Shown here in pieces: positions 36,298 to 49,170 of a stretch of 64,000 bases of DNA. The stretch lies in contig ML677334.1 in the NCBI GenBank assembly GCA_007922305.1, positions 15,774,764 through 15,838,763 of the forward strand, given 5' to 3'. Every line of letters starts with the position of its first letter. Position 1 is the stretch's first letter. This DNA is from Dermatemys mawii (lineage: Eukaryota; Chordata; Testudines; Dermatemydidae). Both the position numbers and the translations under genes were made by a program. The notes under the pieces were generated by a model. The model was not told the DNA's origin, did not search any database, and saw nothing but the letters and a program-made list of their open reading frames with translations.

Positions 36298-36924
36298 CAG
36301 AGGTTTACAACGCAAATACATAGTGAAACGCGTGGCACCATTGGCTATAGAGGTTATAAGTGAGATCAAGATGTGTAGCACCCTACAAGCATTTCATAAA
36401 AATGTGTATAGACTTTATCACCTTAACATCTAGTATTTATTTTGAACAATACCAACATACAGGTGAGCTACTGACAAGTACCATACAAGCACTGGTACTT
36501 GTCAGTGCTCAGCTGAGACATGCAAGAGCTGGCACCTAGTTCTCCAATGTCACAGTGAGGATGTTCAGTTTGGTTGAATACATGTCTTAAAGGATTATGT
36601 TCTGATCAGAACTATCACCATCCTTTGAACCAAAAAGTTTCTGAAGTTTGAAAATATCAGAATAATCGCCTGTCTCCCAAAAGTTTGTGAAATAATTCCA
36701 GGGCATCACTAAGGTTAAAGTAACACTTCCCTAATCCCATACAGATTCCCCATACACACTTATTTTTCTTCCAAAACTAATACTGTTGCTATGAGACAAC
36801 TACTGAATAATAGCTATTACTCTGGGTGTTAGGCAATCAGCTCAGAAAGGTAAGTATATGACTTTTTTCACATAATCCATTAAGCAGGTAGAGTTTTAAA
36901 GTCCATTTTGGTAAATATATATGT
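36298..36924. other. Noncoding stretch, nothing recognised
   Basis: A short imperfect repetition of 'GGTACTTGTCAGTGCTCAGCTGAGACA'-like words occurs at 36465-36530. Nothing else is seen. Confidence 0.4.
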
Positions 36925-36932
36925 TGGTAACA

Positions 36933-37234
36933 CAGGGGTAGGCAACCTCTAGCATGCGCGCCAAAGGCGGCACGTGAGCTGATTTTCAGCGGCACTCACG
37001 CTGCCCAGGTCTTGGCCACCAATCTGGGGGGCTTTGCATTTTAATTTAATTTTAAATGAAGCTTCTTAAACATTTTATTTACTTTACATACACCAATAGT
37101 TTAGTTCTATATTATAGACGTATAGAAAGAGACCTTCTAAAAATGTTAAAATGTATTACCGGCACGTGAAACTTTAAACGAGAGTGAATAAATGAAGACT
37201 CGGTACACCACTTCTGAAAGGTTGCCGACCCCTG
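36933..37234. mobile_element. hAT-type MITE with 8-bp target duplication
   Basis: A 302-bp element with terminal inverted repeats CAGGGGTAGGCAACCT and, inverted from the right, CAGGGGTCGGCAACCT (15 of 16). It is flanked by TGGTAACA (36925-36932) and TGCTAACA (37235-37242), an 8-bp duplication with one mismatch. The CAGGG terminus and the 8-bp target are hAT hallmarks. I recognise the family as abundant in turtles. Noncoding. Confidence 0.85.
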
Positions 37235-37242
37235 TGCTAACA

Positions 37243-39509
37243 TGATGCTACAGTTCTGTTTACCTCCTAGATGGTAAAGTTTCAGTGGACATCCTCTCCA
37301 ATATTAAAGAGAAGAAACAGGTGGTGAAAAACTGAAACAGCAAAGTGAACAGAATAAATGAAACCAATAGGTATGTTAAAGAGAGCAGTGGGATGCAGGG
37401 ATCCTAAGCACTTTTCTGTAGTTTCCAGAAGACTTAACGTGCTGCAGCGTTGATGGTATTTAGCAATTTTACTTGCTTCACTGGAGCATTCAGTTAATTT
37501 GTAACTAGGTGTGACCACTGAGCAGTCACTGTGAATTAAGGACATGTATTTGTAATGAGGATGACGTCTCAGACTAATAGATTTAGTTCTGGTAGCCTGC
37601 TTAGCTTTCCGCACAGATAATTGCCTGTGTGCTGCCTGTCAAAGCAACAGGGCTAATGGCATTAGTTCCTTGATCTCATGCATGTCAGGCAGAAAGATAA
37701 TTTTAGTCAGTGGTGAAGAACAGGCATGTGTGCCTTTCTGCTGTCCTTGGTTTTCAAGAGTGCCTTGTGCCCTCTTCCAGCAGTAAATGGCAGGGGCCTG
37801 GTTCAGGAGTTACACTGTATTTTGCCTGTGCAAACCAGATGGTGAATATGGCCCTTTGATTGGAAAGGCAGCAATTAATGTATTTGTAAATCAGTTCAGA
37901 TATCTATTCTTGGCAGTTTTGGATAGATTGAGCCTTAAACAATGTCCCTATTTTTGATCATTAAGGAGAAATTCCTATTTAAAGGGATGTCCAATTCCTG
38001 TGGCAGAGCTGAAGAATTATGATTTCTCCAGATGATAAATAAAATGAATTAAAACTGGCCAGTTTCAGAGTTTAAATGTATTTGATTGTCGCACATCGCA
38101 GCCACGCTGGTAGTGATTTCTATCCCTTTCATCACTCAGGGATAAACAGGGGTAACAGAAGCTAATACTGCAAGATCTATTATGTGAAGGGATCATCTCC
38201 AAAAGATACAGTTCAAATACTTTAGGATTGAATGGGCACTTCTGAAGCTGAATCTAAAATTCAGCTGCATTTTAACATTTCCAATCTCCCTTGACCCTTA
38301 CGCATGTAATTTTCAATTGCACTTGAAATGAGAATTCCATGTAGCTAGAAGACTATGAAAATCTTCTTCTAAACAAACTGTCCTATTAGCATGTCGCACT
38401 TTTAGACTTTTTCCCAGAAATGGCTAAAAAAATATTTGTCATCAACATGTTAAAATAGTCAGTCTGTTTCTCCGTTACTCACACCAGTTTTTGTGACTCT
38501 CATGGAATCAATGGAATCACATTGGCTTAAAACAATACCCAATGTTGGGGCAGCCCTTGTCTATTCTTTTCTTTTCAATATCCACATTAGCCTTCCCCTT
38601 GCACAAACTGCATTCTACATTTTCCCTAGTACTTTTCTCTAAAAGCAATGTCTACTCCTGACACACCTGATCTTAGCTTGTAGCGCATACATGAAGAGGA
38701 GTGCCATTGTCGTGCTGTGGGGAAGTGTACACAAATTCAAAAGCACCGTGAGAATATACCCTGAGACAATCTGTCAAAGGACTCATCACATTTGTTTCTT
38801 GCCATGATTTGCTTTTTTCAGCCTCAGGACACTGATGGATTTATTTCCATAGTCTGCAAAGGTTGCTACCAAAACACTGCATCTGAGAACTGCACAGGTT
38901 CAGGAACTCAGTGTGTGTTCAGCGGCTTCCCAACACCATCTGCCTCTGATTTTAAGTTCTTTAAACTGAACTTATCATGTGCCTAGGATAATTTACTTCG
39001 GAATTAGGTTCTCCTACTCCCCAGGCAATGTTTTTTTTGTTAAATAAATGAGACTCTATCTTGTTCAAATTACACTTCATTTCTGTCCTTAAATATGATG
39101 ATAGAAACCTTGAAATAAGCCTGCCGACCTTTGCACATGGGTTAGCATTGCAGGGTTTGTTTGTATTTTTTAGTCTATTTTTGCAAAGGAACTTCATATT
39201 GGAAATGGAATGAAAAGTTCTTAACATGGTTATCATCCAGGAAGCAAAACTTATACAATGCTATTCTGTTTATTGAAATCCATTAAAATAACACCTAGGT
39301 GACTGGATTCAGGTTTAGAAATAGGGAGATTCACGGCTATTCATCATTATCTTGCTGCTTTGAAGCAATGACCAAAAAGTTCTAAAAGCACTTAAATCCT
39401 CTTTTCAAAAGTGAGTCAGGGCTCAGTTCCTGAAAGGTATTAAGGCACTTAATGCTCATTAGATATTATAAATGCCTTCTAGTATTTGGGCCTTTGGAAC
39501 TTAAGTCTC
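37243..39509. other. Noncoding stretch, nothing recognised
   Basis: A 110-codon open frame at 37282-37614 (-) has no recognisable motif. No repeat family named. Confidence 0.45.
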
Positions 39510-39700
39510 TGGCTATGCCTACATCACGAGTAGGGGGCGTGATTTTTTTTTCCCCTCTGCTTGTTTACATATAGTTGTGCTAGCTCTTGTCAAGCTACCT
39601 AAAGTATGAATAGCAGTGTAGCCACAGTAGCACAGATTGCTAAGCAGTGCTTCTTCTGCTGCTATGCCATTTACGTTCATGCTGCCTCAGTGAGGGGAAT
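39510..39700. mobile_element. Probable MITE remnant
   Basis: Left text 'GGCTATGCCTACATCACGAG' is a decayed 'tatgtctacac' end. Internal 'GCTAGCTCTTGTCAAGCTACC' and 'AATAGCAGTGTAGCCACAGTAGCAC' match a Harbinger-like MITE I recognise from turtles. The right end is not resolved. Confidence 0.45.
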
Positions 39701-42700
39701 CAAGTTAGCAGAGGAATCCCACCCTTAGTTTATAGAGCAGACAGCTATTGAAAGACAGAAAAAACTTAAGCTCCTAAGTGCCTGTTGCTTTTAAAATTAG
39801 GATGTTGTATGAATTTTTGAAAATTTTTACTCATCGGGTGACTTCTAAAAGACTTATAAAATAAGTAGATTGTGCTAGTCCATCTCCTATTCAGTATCTA
39901 CATCCCAATAAAAGACTACAGCCAGTTTTATGCATCCCTGTGCCAATATTGTTGAAATTTGACTTGTTCATTTCCATCTTGCATTTACAATTATTTTTGC
40001 TAGCGTGGTTCTATGGCATAGCAGATATCATGCACATTACACACAAACATCTATACATATTTTTGACATGTTTTAGTCTGAACATCTTTAAAATGCAGTA
40101 TTTGTGTGAAAACATAAAAATATATGCATTTTTATACAATGCATTACTTAGCTGCTGATTTTTTAAAAAATGTATTCATATCAAGTGGAATTTTCAGTCT
40201 TACTTTAGACTTAGAAACATAGTGGATTGTTTAACTTTTATTATTGAAACTTTCATAAAATTCAATTGTTGACAAGCAAAGCTAAGCTCATAGATCTATC
40301 ATAATACCATCTCCTTTTTTATTTTAAATATCTTGATTTATAATCTTAATTTTAAAATGTTCCCAATAAAATAAACATTATTGTGTTAGAACTTCAGTGT
40401 TTTGATTAACTGTATCTTAATACTTAGGGGTCTGTTACTCCTGGTATAACAGATACTAGCAACATATTGGCATACAATATTTCCAGTGCACTAATCTGAT
40501 CAGCACTATATTTCAGGCAAAGAGAGTTGCATTTAAAAGTACCAATCAGTGCCAAACAAAGCTCTTTACTGAATACATTTTGTTTTGTTTTAAATAGCAA
40601 TAAACACTGAAAATCTCAGTGAAAATTCTAGCACAGCAAAAATGTTAAATTTAAGGCTTGACTGTCAGTAGTAGGGTGTGCAGTCTCACGGGTCAAAGGC
40701 TGTGCCAACGCTAATCATTTCCCCTTTCTTCCTCCCCAAAAAGAACTTCCCACAGTTGAACTACTGGTGGTTGTAATGGTGAGAGTGCTGCTTTTTTGTC
40801 AGTTGGTGTTTTATCACTTTTTGTCTAATCTTGCTCAAGCAGGTCCAAAAGCAGAGTAATAAATGAAAGTCACCATTAGTGCTTTGTCTCACTAGTTTTC
40901 TCATCCTTGTTACCACAGATGAAGCTGAACCAACAATGGGAGAGGAAGGAGGTATTCTGGTTGCTGTGATATTTTATAGCTGTTTCTTCTTTAGGCAGAT
41001 GACCGGTGATAGTGCAAGGTCAGAACTAATGTTGCTTATTGAAACTTTGCTCCAAATTTTCCCTCATCCATTTTTTTCTTTAAATTTAATATAACACATT
41101 TGTTTATGTTCAAGCTAGGGGTATGAGTGTCTGTGTATCTGGAACTTTAATTCTACTGCAAAAGGGTTTTTTTTTTTTTTTCCGTAGGATTTCTTCTGAA
41201 GCAGCTAGTTGCCACATAGATGTCAGACAAAGTAATTGAGGGAACGTTGCTGCCAATTCAAGGAATATTGTGGAACTTAAAATGCCTTTAGAAGACGCAT
41301 TCACTAGTTTAATTTTCTTGGTCACCTATGAAAAGCATAACACAATCCCCATATCATATCCTTCTGCTTTGCACAAGTACAATGATCAAGCCTAAATATG
41401 TAGCCCATGAAATATGGAATCTCTGCATATTGCTTAACTTCCAAAGTATTAAAACGGCAACTCAGATTGAAATTGCAAAAATGTTAGTGATTAAATTTAG
41501 GTTCATGCTGACTAGTCATCTGCTATCCAATCTATAACTTACTAGTTTGAGTGCTTTTATCTCCAGTAAAGTGTGTGTGAAGCCTAAGGGCCTATCAGTA
41601 TTTACCTTTACTGGATTATAACTTTGCTGTACACTTCAGTTAACTGTATAAAAGAGAAAAAGTTGCCTATAACCCATTCTCTGTCCTTCCGGTAACCTAC
41701 TGCCTATGCAAGAGGTACCCAGGGAGTAGTAAATACAGGACACCTCATTTTTATTTTATGATATTTTATTCACACACTTCAGCTTTTTCATATGAACACT
41801 AAGTATTTCTCCCCTTTTTATGTCAATCCTTTAATGTTCTTTTTATGAAATTTGGAGGTAATACACCTCCCTATGAAGTTTCCAATTCAGTATCCAGCTC
41901 AGTTACTCAGGATGTCCTTATTGTGTATCCTTCAAATTTATAAAAATGCCATCCGTGCTGTCAGCATAAAAGCACTTAACAATTGCCTAGGAAGTATGTA
42001 ATTATCTGATCACAAATGTCTTGTACAAAGAATAGATGCAAAAAGCTTGTAATTTGTAATAATGTTACCACTGTTTTTTTCCCCTAAATGATACAAACAC
42101 TTTCGCCCTTTAATGGAACTTATTAGTAACTCTTTGATCCCTGAACACGTCTTAAAATTTCTCTCTCTCATAATTGCAAGTAGCTCATTTTGTAGTGATA
42201 CAGTGAAGCTTTCTTTCATCACTAGTATATAAACTATATTAATATATTTAATAGCTCCAGCTGCCAAGGTAAACTAGCATTGAAATTGCTTCAGTGGCCT
42301 TTGTGGGGAATGTTGTACAACATTCATTCAAAGTGCCACCTCCCTGTGAAAATATGTCCCAGGACAGTGTCGAAATGATTTGTGCTCCATTCGTGGCTGT
42401 AGCACTTAATCATGAATAATATACATCTCTAGCCATTATACTTTGATGAAAAACGCTGTGTGTGTGTGTGTAATTATGAATGGAATAATAAAGATTAAGA
42501 AATATTTTCTTGCATAGAGAATCTTTTGCTGTTTCGCCTCCTATGAGCTCCTGTGTAAAAACTAAATTTCATATATATTGGACGAATTGTTCTTTCAGTA
42601 ATGTTGACAGCAAGTAGTAAATTTCATTAAGTCTGTTTTTGAAAAAAAATACCATTGCAAAGCTTGCAGAGGGAATTGAGAGTGGTGAGATTGGCTTTTG

Positions 42701-44139
42701 AGGAATTAAGTCTAAATTTTCCAAAAAATCTTACCCTTGTGAGATAAAGAAGAGTCTACTTCATATACTCCAGCACAAAAGCCTCACACAAAATCTCTCA
42801 CCATCACACATTCATCACACTGAAAAATGATGGCTGCATTTGTATTCCATTTCTGTTCATATAATATTTTTATTCTGCAGATTCTACTTCAGTGATCACT
42901 AAGGTGTTAGAAGTCTGAGTATATTTGGAATGATGATGCTATTATAGAGTGGGCTTATTGTTTGTACAAACTTAATGGGCACACCATCACAGGGTACAGA
43001 AAACAGGAAATTCATCAAAGGTCTAGAGTATAAAGAATCCACATGGGAAGGTGTGTGTGTTTGTGTAATTTTATTACAGACATTTCTCTTTCTCTCATGT
43101 GTGTGTTTGTGTGAGATCTATATATGTGTGGATGTATGTGTATAAAGGATGCCACTATGCATAGTAATAATTTATTCTAGTAGATCTTGCTCTAGATTCT
43201 TTTCTTTTTTTAAAATCACTTACCCAGAATTTGCTTTCAGTTCCATTTGCACAAATCTGAAGTAATTCTGTTTACTCCAGCAGAGTTACTAGACATTTAA
43301 ACCAGCATAACACATCTGAATGTGGAGCCCTGGCTGGAAAGATTTGAAACTGAGACTTGCTTCTGTGCTGCCTGTTTAGTTGCACCTCACTAATTGCAAG
43401 TCTTTGAGAAGATGAAGGGTTTGGTAGTTAGAATAGTGACGGACTGCTTTACTGCTAGTAGTGTGTCAAAGTGTTACATTCAACCAATATCAGGAAAAAT
43501 TATGTATTATCAACTCAAGCAGAAGTGACAAATTGGATAGAATGGAAGCCAGTCAGTGTTTGGTAATCTCATTTAATATTAATGATGTGAGAAGAAAATA
43601 CACAAGAAATAATTTTGCATTGGATTGGAAATACTCATTTGTCTCTTGGCTCCCATGATGAGATCTACTGGATGAGTTTTTTTGAGTGCAGAGCTCAATG
43701 AACTGACACAGAATTCATCCCTTGTTACACATGAGCAATATAGTCTGATTTTTGCATAGGGTTAAGCAATGAGTGAACAGAGAAATTGTACTTCAGCATA
43801 AGCTGAGCAGGGTGGCAGAGAAGCTGTTTAAAGCATACTATGCATTTTGCACAAGGTGGTTTCCTTTGGTTGCATTCTTCTACCGCTCAAGGAACACTTG
43901 CTTACACAAGTAGTCTGAAAACAGAGCTGAGAGAATGTGTGTATGGTGGGAGGGGATTCTAAAGTAAAGATGGAATTCTAATTTTTCTAGTTTATTTTTT
44001 TTCTTTCCATTATCTTTAGAATCAACACATTTTAAGATTATTCTGTCGTGGCAACATGCAGAACTACCATACAACAACAAAATAATGGCCTGTGATTCTT
44101 AAGAAGGAGCCTATAGTGGGTAAATCAGTGGCAAGTATA
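39701..44139. other. Noncoding stretch with TG runs
   Basis: Contains (TG)7 at 42457-42470 and interrupted TG runs at 43050-43065 and 43097-43143, plus several T homopolymers (41165-41181). No repeat family, RNA gene or credible open frame is seen in about 4.4 kb. Confidence 0.45.
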
Positions 44140-44317
44140 AAAATAAAGGGAAAATCCTATAAAATAAAATATGGATGAAACCAATAGGGTTCTGTAGAAA
44201 GTCATCTAAAAGCCAAGATAATTCAACAGCAAGATCCCTACTCTACTATTCTATAGGTTGGGTAACAAATTCTAGAGAGGTGGTCATTCTCTATAGGACT
44301 CTTGCATAAGGGGGATA
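44140..44317 (+). mobile_element. Internal scrap of an LTR retroelement
   Basis: Text just upstream of the LTR ('GGGTTCTGTAGAAAGTCATCTAA', 'TAACAAATTCTAGAGAGGTGG', and a purine run AAGGGGGATA against the LTR edge) matches what I recall preceding this LTR family. The purine run sits where a polypurine tract would. The left limit is approximate and no coding remains. Confidence 0.4.
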
Positions 44318-44789
44318 TGTGACAGAGTAAGGAATATTAACCTGGTAATGTTGCATGGGAGTTTTACTAGTTTACTGTCTGCATTAATACTAGATGGTGA
44401 TGGGAAACTAGGGTGTGACTTCACTGAGGGATAATACTTGACAGCCAACACAAGGGATGGTGGTGGCCTTTTATAACTGAGGCCAGGAGACACCTTGTGC
44501 CCTGGAAACTGGACAAAAGCTGGAGGAGGAGGTGGGGGGTGTAGCTGCTAGAGGGAGTTTCAGTTTGGAGCTGACTGGGGAGATGGAAGGAGGCCCAGAA
44601 CCTGGGTCTGGGCTCCCCACTTCCCAAGAGGGATCTGACTGAGGTGTCCAGTTTTTTGTACCCACAAGCTCTGTTTTAGACTGTGTTCCTGTCTTCTAAT
44701 AAACCTTCTGTTTTACTGGCTGGCTGAGAGTCTAGGTGAATCACAGAAAGTGGGGGTGCATGGCCCTGACTCCCCTACATTCCGTGACA
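44318..44789 (+). mobile_element. LTR (TGTGACAG...CCGTGACA), probable 3' LTR
   Basis: A 472-bp element with TG...CA ends, a TTTATAA promoter-like box at about 44470 and an AATAAA signal at about 44698 followed by a T/G-rich stretch. The order promoter box, then polyadenylation signal fits plus orientation and an LTR. No exact flanking duplication is visible, which fits a 3' LTR whose provirus was truncated upstream. Minus-strand open frames over the proline-rich part (44421-44665) are antisense artefacts. Confidence 0.7.
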
Positions 44790-46789
44790 GCACCTGATTC
44801 TCAGCTCTTTGTGAAGGCCATTATCTGGGGTGAGTCCATTTCCTTCAGCACCCCCTCCACCATCTTTTTTTTTTTTTTTGCTTTGCTATACTCACTGTAA
44901 CAATGCCTGAGAGAATACAGTGTGTGGGAAGCCTAATACTATGTTCATAACCCATACTAATATTGAGTTAGCACCCATTTTGGGATTATATCTGATCTAG
45001 TACAAAACACTGAATCTAAATACCCCTGGATTTAGTATAAATTCAGATTCAAAGCTGAACCCAGTACTCAACAGTATATTGTTCCTCTGCACTGGGTACC
45101 GTGATAGGGGTAGTCTAAAGCCATTATGTCAGTTGGGCCTTAGCCAGACATTTATCCTGTGGTGAGGAAATTTTCCTGAGACCACTTAAACCACCTTTAC
45201 AGTCTGTTTGCACTATCAGAGTGCTCCAAAGGCATTTTAGTAGGGTTGAGAATAAGGCTCTTTAATCTGTCGAAATGCCAGTATTTATGGCTGCTTTGAA
45301 ATTTTTCTTAAATTTGAGGCTCTAAAAATTATCCGAGCATTATAAAACTATTTGACTCTCATGGCATTATTTGTGGAAAGTTTCCTTTTTCATTGTAGTG
45401 TTGTGATTATTTTTGCCATTGTAGGAGTAATATTATCAGTTTGCTATCTTACTGTTTCAGCTTCTTGAGTGTATTTTCATCCTTTAGTATTATAGCTCAG
45501 AGGAAATGTAAATTTCCCAAGAAGTCGAGACAGCATCACCAACTAGATAAATATATACAGTATGAAATTAGAGATGATGGAGATTTTTTTGGAAAATATA
45601 TTGTCCTCTGATACTTCATACTCTCCCTTTGGAAAATCCAGCCTTTTGATTGGTTTGGTGTTTTTTTGATATCTTCTGAGGAGGATGAAATACCCTGTCC
45701 CTGTACAACAAGTACAAATATCAGAACTTTAGATACTTTTCTTAAGATCTGGTTACTTAAGACTTCTGTGGAACAGTTGGGGTGAAATCTCAACCTGTCA
45801 TAATCGAGTGATAAAATCAGATTAACCTCTACCATTATATTAGATTATACTTTAATGTCACAAGTTGGAAACATGGGGAAAAGATCCAAGGCCGGTAACC
45901 TCCAAGTAATAAGTTTAAAAGTCATTGCAAAGAGAGAGATCATCTTATTACCTTGTCAAGGCTATTAAAAAGTTAGGATCAGAAATTGTCTTGTGCATAC
46001 AAAAGATGTTTTGATTGTCTCTTCCTTACACCAGCTGCAGTGAAGAGAAAGCTGAGAGGTAAGAACTGTTTGTTGTTGTCTGCTGTAGAATTTTGAAAAT
46101 AGTTATGCCATGCATACATACCACAGTTCTGTACCAGTGTAACAGTCTTGGCTCTGAAGAGAGGGGGATAAAAATTCCTAAGGCGAAACGTGGGTTTTCT
46201 GCTGCTTGGACTCTAAAGGGGCAAGAATCACTAAGCATAAGTGACCCCCAACTGCTTTCCCTGGCTTAGCCCTAAATGACATATGGAGTTTGCTTAGTTA
46301 CAAAAGTTTCTATTATCTTTTGGAATGTAAGACTCTAATTCTTCTTTGTGTGTGTGTTTCCTGTTTTAACCTCATAAAGAGGTCTTATTTCATTTTCCTA
46401 CTTAATAAATCTGTAGTTAATTTCCTGCAAGATTGGCTATAGGCATTGTCGTTGAGAAATCTAGGGTACTATTGACCTGGGGTAAGTGACTGGTGCTCTG
46501 GAAATGGGAGTAATGTGAACTTTGTTGTGATCTTTGGTATAAAGGGCCATATGTCACAGTAGCAGGCTTGGTTGGAGGGCAAGATAGAGGGACTGTCTGA
46601 CTACATGGTAAGGCTGTTACAGTGTTTGTGGAGTTCAGACTCATTACGTGGTTGGCGAAATCGAACTATAAAACATATAACCAATTTGGGATCAGTGCTC
46701 TATTTCTTGATCTAAAACCCCCAGGTTCTCACCCATGTTTGTGAGCCACTCCAGACAGCATGACACACCCATCTGCATCTTTAAATGCC
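44790..46789. other. Noncoding stretch, nothing recognised
   Basis: A T12-like run at 44867-44879. A 99-codon open frame at 45536-45835 (-) has no motif. Nothing else is seen. Confidence 0.45.
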
Positions 46790-47170
46790 TACATACTTTT
46801 TGGAAATCTGGCCCAGAGAAATTAAAGTACACCTACACTGCAACGCAGCCCCATCTCCTGCCCCATAACAGTGGAAGAGAGTCTCAGAGCCCAGGTCAAC
46901 TGACCTGAGGCTCCCACTGCAGAGCTAAAAGTGACAGTTTAGATGTTTGGGGGTCAGGCAGGAGTCTGGGTTTTGAGATCCACCCAGGTTTCAGATGTCT
47001 ACACGGCTATTTTTTAGCCACATAATTTGAGTCCCGTGAGCCCAATCAAGGTGACTTGGGTTCTGAAACTTGCTGCCGTGAAAGATTCTTTTTTTTCAAT
47101 GTAGACATACTCTTAGTGACTTGCTCAGGATTTAGAGGATGTCTCTGGCAGTGCAGAGGTATCCCAAATC
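46790..47170 (-). repeat. MIR-type SINE remnant split by a MITE
   Basis: 'GGCCCAGAGAAATTA' (46810-46824) and 'AGTGACTTGCTCAGG' (47115-47129) join into a standard antisense MIR phrase once the intervening 288-bp MITE and one TTA copy are removed. The remaining right part ('GGCAGTGCAGAGG') is strongly diverged. Confidence 0.6.
46825..47112. mobile_element. Harbinger-type MITE nested in a MIR
   Basis: A 288-bp element with terminal inverted repeats AAGTACACCTACACTGCAA (left) and GAGTATGTCTACATTGAA (right, inverted). It is flanked by TTA at 46822-46824 and 47113-47115. Internal text ('AGCCCAGGTCAACTGACC' and its inverted partner 'GTGAGCCCAATCAAGGTGACTTGGG') is itself partly palindromic. It belongs to the same group as the element at 36032. 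Confidence 0.8.
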
Positions 47171-47889
47171 CAAAGCTACGGCTCAAATAACTGGAGCAGC
47201 CTAGACTTTAAAATGTACACATTGGTGATATTACTAGCAAACTGCAACTAACCTTCTTCTGACTGACCACAGGCTTCCATTTTCAGTGTTGTATTGTTTC
47301 TGTGTGGCAAAAAATATAAGTACTAAGATAAATCTTTGTAAAATAATCTTGAATCCTGCATGTGCACATGATTTTTGTACGTTAACACTAATACCTTATT
47401 AAACTGACAGCTTTGTATAAAAATCCAATTCCTTATAATTGAAAATTGTTTTCTTTTTCTAAATTTTGCTCAGCTTGGATAGACAAGCTTCTACCCTGAC
47501 AGTTTTAACCATTTTCACTTTTAGATTCTGACTGCAGTGATAGCCAAGTGCCGGGGAATATTTTTTGTTTGAAAACAGTTTTTTCCATTTTATAGTTTCA
47601 GTCCCAAACTTTGGGGGGAAAAAAAATCCAGCTGAGAACCAGCAGCAAAAAGTCTATGTGAAAGGATGTTCCCTGCTGGGCTTTTTTCCACCTCTTATCT
47701 TCCTGGCCTGCCTTCCTGATTGATGACTCGTTCATTGCTTAAACGTAAATTAAGTGGAGCACACTTTCCTTTGTTTAGGACAGATCTGTTGCCATCTGCT
47801 ATTTGGACAGGATGGTGAGATGTGGAATGTGTTACTAGCAACATGCAGAGGAATCTTATAACTAAGACTAAGATTTTTGTCTCATATAC
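47171..47889. other. Noncoding stretch, nothing recognised
   Basis: AT-rich. Small homopolymer runs only. Confidence 0.45.
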
Positions 47890-48285
47890 TTTTAGTAAAA
47901 CTCACGGACAGATCATGGACAAAAAAGAAAAATCCACAGAGACCATGACCTGCCTGTGACTTCTACTAAAAATATCTGAACTGACAAAATGGGACTTCCT
48001 ACTTCCTGTGAGGCCTGGGAACTGAGGGGCACCTCCGCCACCCACAGCAGCAGGACCTGCAGGGAACAGGAGCTGAGGGGTTCTCCCATAGTCCTCGGTG
48101 GCCAGCAGCTGCAAGGTACCCTGCAACCCACAGCAGCTTGGAGCTCTGGGGCCCACCAGAGGAGGTGGGGGTACCCCACAGCTCCCTGCCCCCACAGGAA
48201 GCGGGGGGACCTTATGGTTCCCAACCACTGCCAGCTGAAGTCACAGAGGTTGCTGCAAGTCCATGGCTAAATTGTAGCCTTACTT
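47890..48285. repeat. Interspersed repeat with inverted-repeat head and GC-rich body
   Basis: Arms 47890-47920 and 47941-47971 are imperfect inverted copies (TTTTAGTAAAACTCACGG versus the inverted TTTTAGTAGAAGTCACAG), separated by 20 bases. A GC-rich body follows, with repeated 'CCCACAGCAGC' words (48050 and 48130), and then a 'CATGGCTAAATTGTAGCCTTACTT' end. I recognise the arms from a turtle repeat. Open frames on both strands in the GC-rich body (about 100 codons, 47902-48228 minus and 47989-48270 plus) result from composition. Confidence 0.55.
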
Positions 48286-48799
48286 ATAACTTTACATACA
48301 AGGCTGCCACACATTTTATCAGAACAATAATGGCTAGGAAATCAAAAGTTTTCAAATGATGCCTCACAGGGATTATGACAGTAGTATAAAGGGTGTAAAT
48401 ACAGTAGTGTATTCTGTTACAATAGCTTCCTTCATATATTCTCACTTAACGCAATTTCAGACAAAAGTTTAATACTATATGACTACCTGAAATGTGAGTC
48501 CTGTTCAGCTAGTTGCCATTTTTTGTTTTGTTTTCTGGTTTGTTTTGAAAATTCCTCCTTAGTAAAGGATTAATTGTTTGGATAACAAGAGAAAAACATA
48601 AGCTTGGAGACCAGTATGCATTTCTCTTGGACTATGGTAAGAAGCAGAATCCTGCAGCTCTCTATATTGAGAGCCTGCACTAACTTTTTTCCTTAAATTA
48701 AGATAACACTAGTATGTTTCAAGTCCACATACTGTGTTTGATAGTGAAACAGGATGAATAGCTGAGGCTCAGAAATCTCTATCCCTTTCTGATTTTATA
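48286..48799. other. Noncoding stretch, nothing recognised
   Basis: AT-rich DNA with no recognisable feature. Confidence 0.45.
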
Positions 48800-49170
48800 C
48801 AGATAATCTTGTGAGAATTAAATGAATGGACTCCAAAGTGGAATGTGATGCATCTAAATATAAAGTGATTAACTTGAGCAGAAATAGCACCCAAGTGAAG
48901 TATAGTTTAAATGACAATGAATTTGTTAAGAGGATAGAGAAAGAGGTTCTATTTGTACAGACCCTAAACTTAAATAGTTGGTTGAGAACATAAGGGTAAT
49001 AGGCTGCCAGCTTGTATTAAGAAAGATACATAAATACAAGGATATTGCGTTAACTTTTAGTAAAGCTCTGGTTAGAACACATTTGGAGCATAGTATCCAG
49101 ACTTCTTTGCTTCACAGAATTAAAGGTGCCGTTTATGCACACAAAGCACAGCATCTAGAAAAGATATGAA
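48800..49170 (+). mobile_element. CR1/L2-type LINE remnant, plus strand
   Basis: The frame around 49062-49110 reads A-L-V-R-T-H-L-E-H-S-I-Q. This corresponds to the 'ALVRPHLEYCVQ' segment near the end of CR1-type reverse transcriptases. Upstream text ('AAGTGGAATGTGATGCATCT') fits the 'FNxxKCxxMHL' region. Stops and frameshifts interrupt it. Confidence 0.6.

Noticed and set aside
47902..48270. Overlapping open frames of about 100 codons on both strands
   Set aside because: GC-rich composition lacks stops on both strands. The translations are Pro/Gly/Ser-rich without motifs and the region is a repeat.
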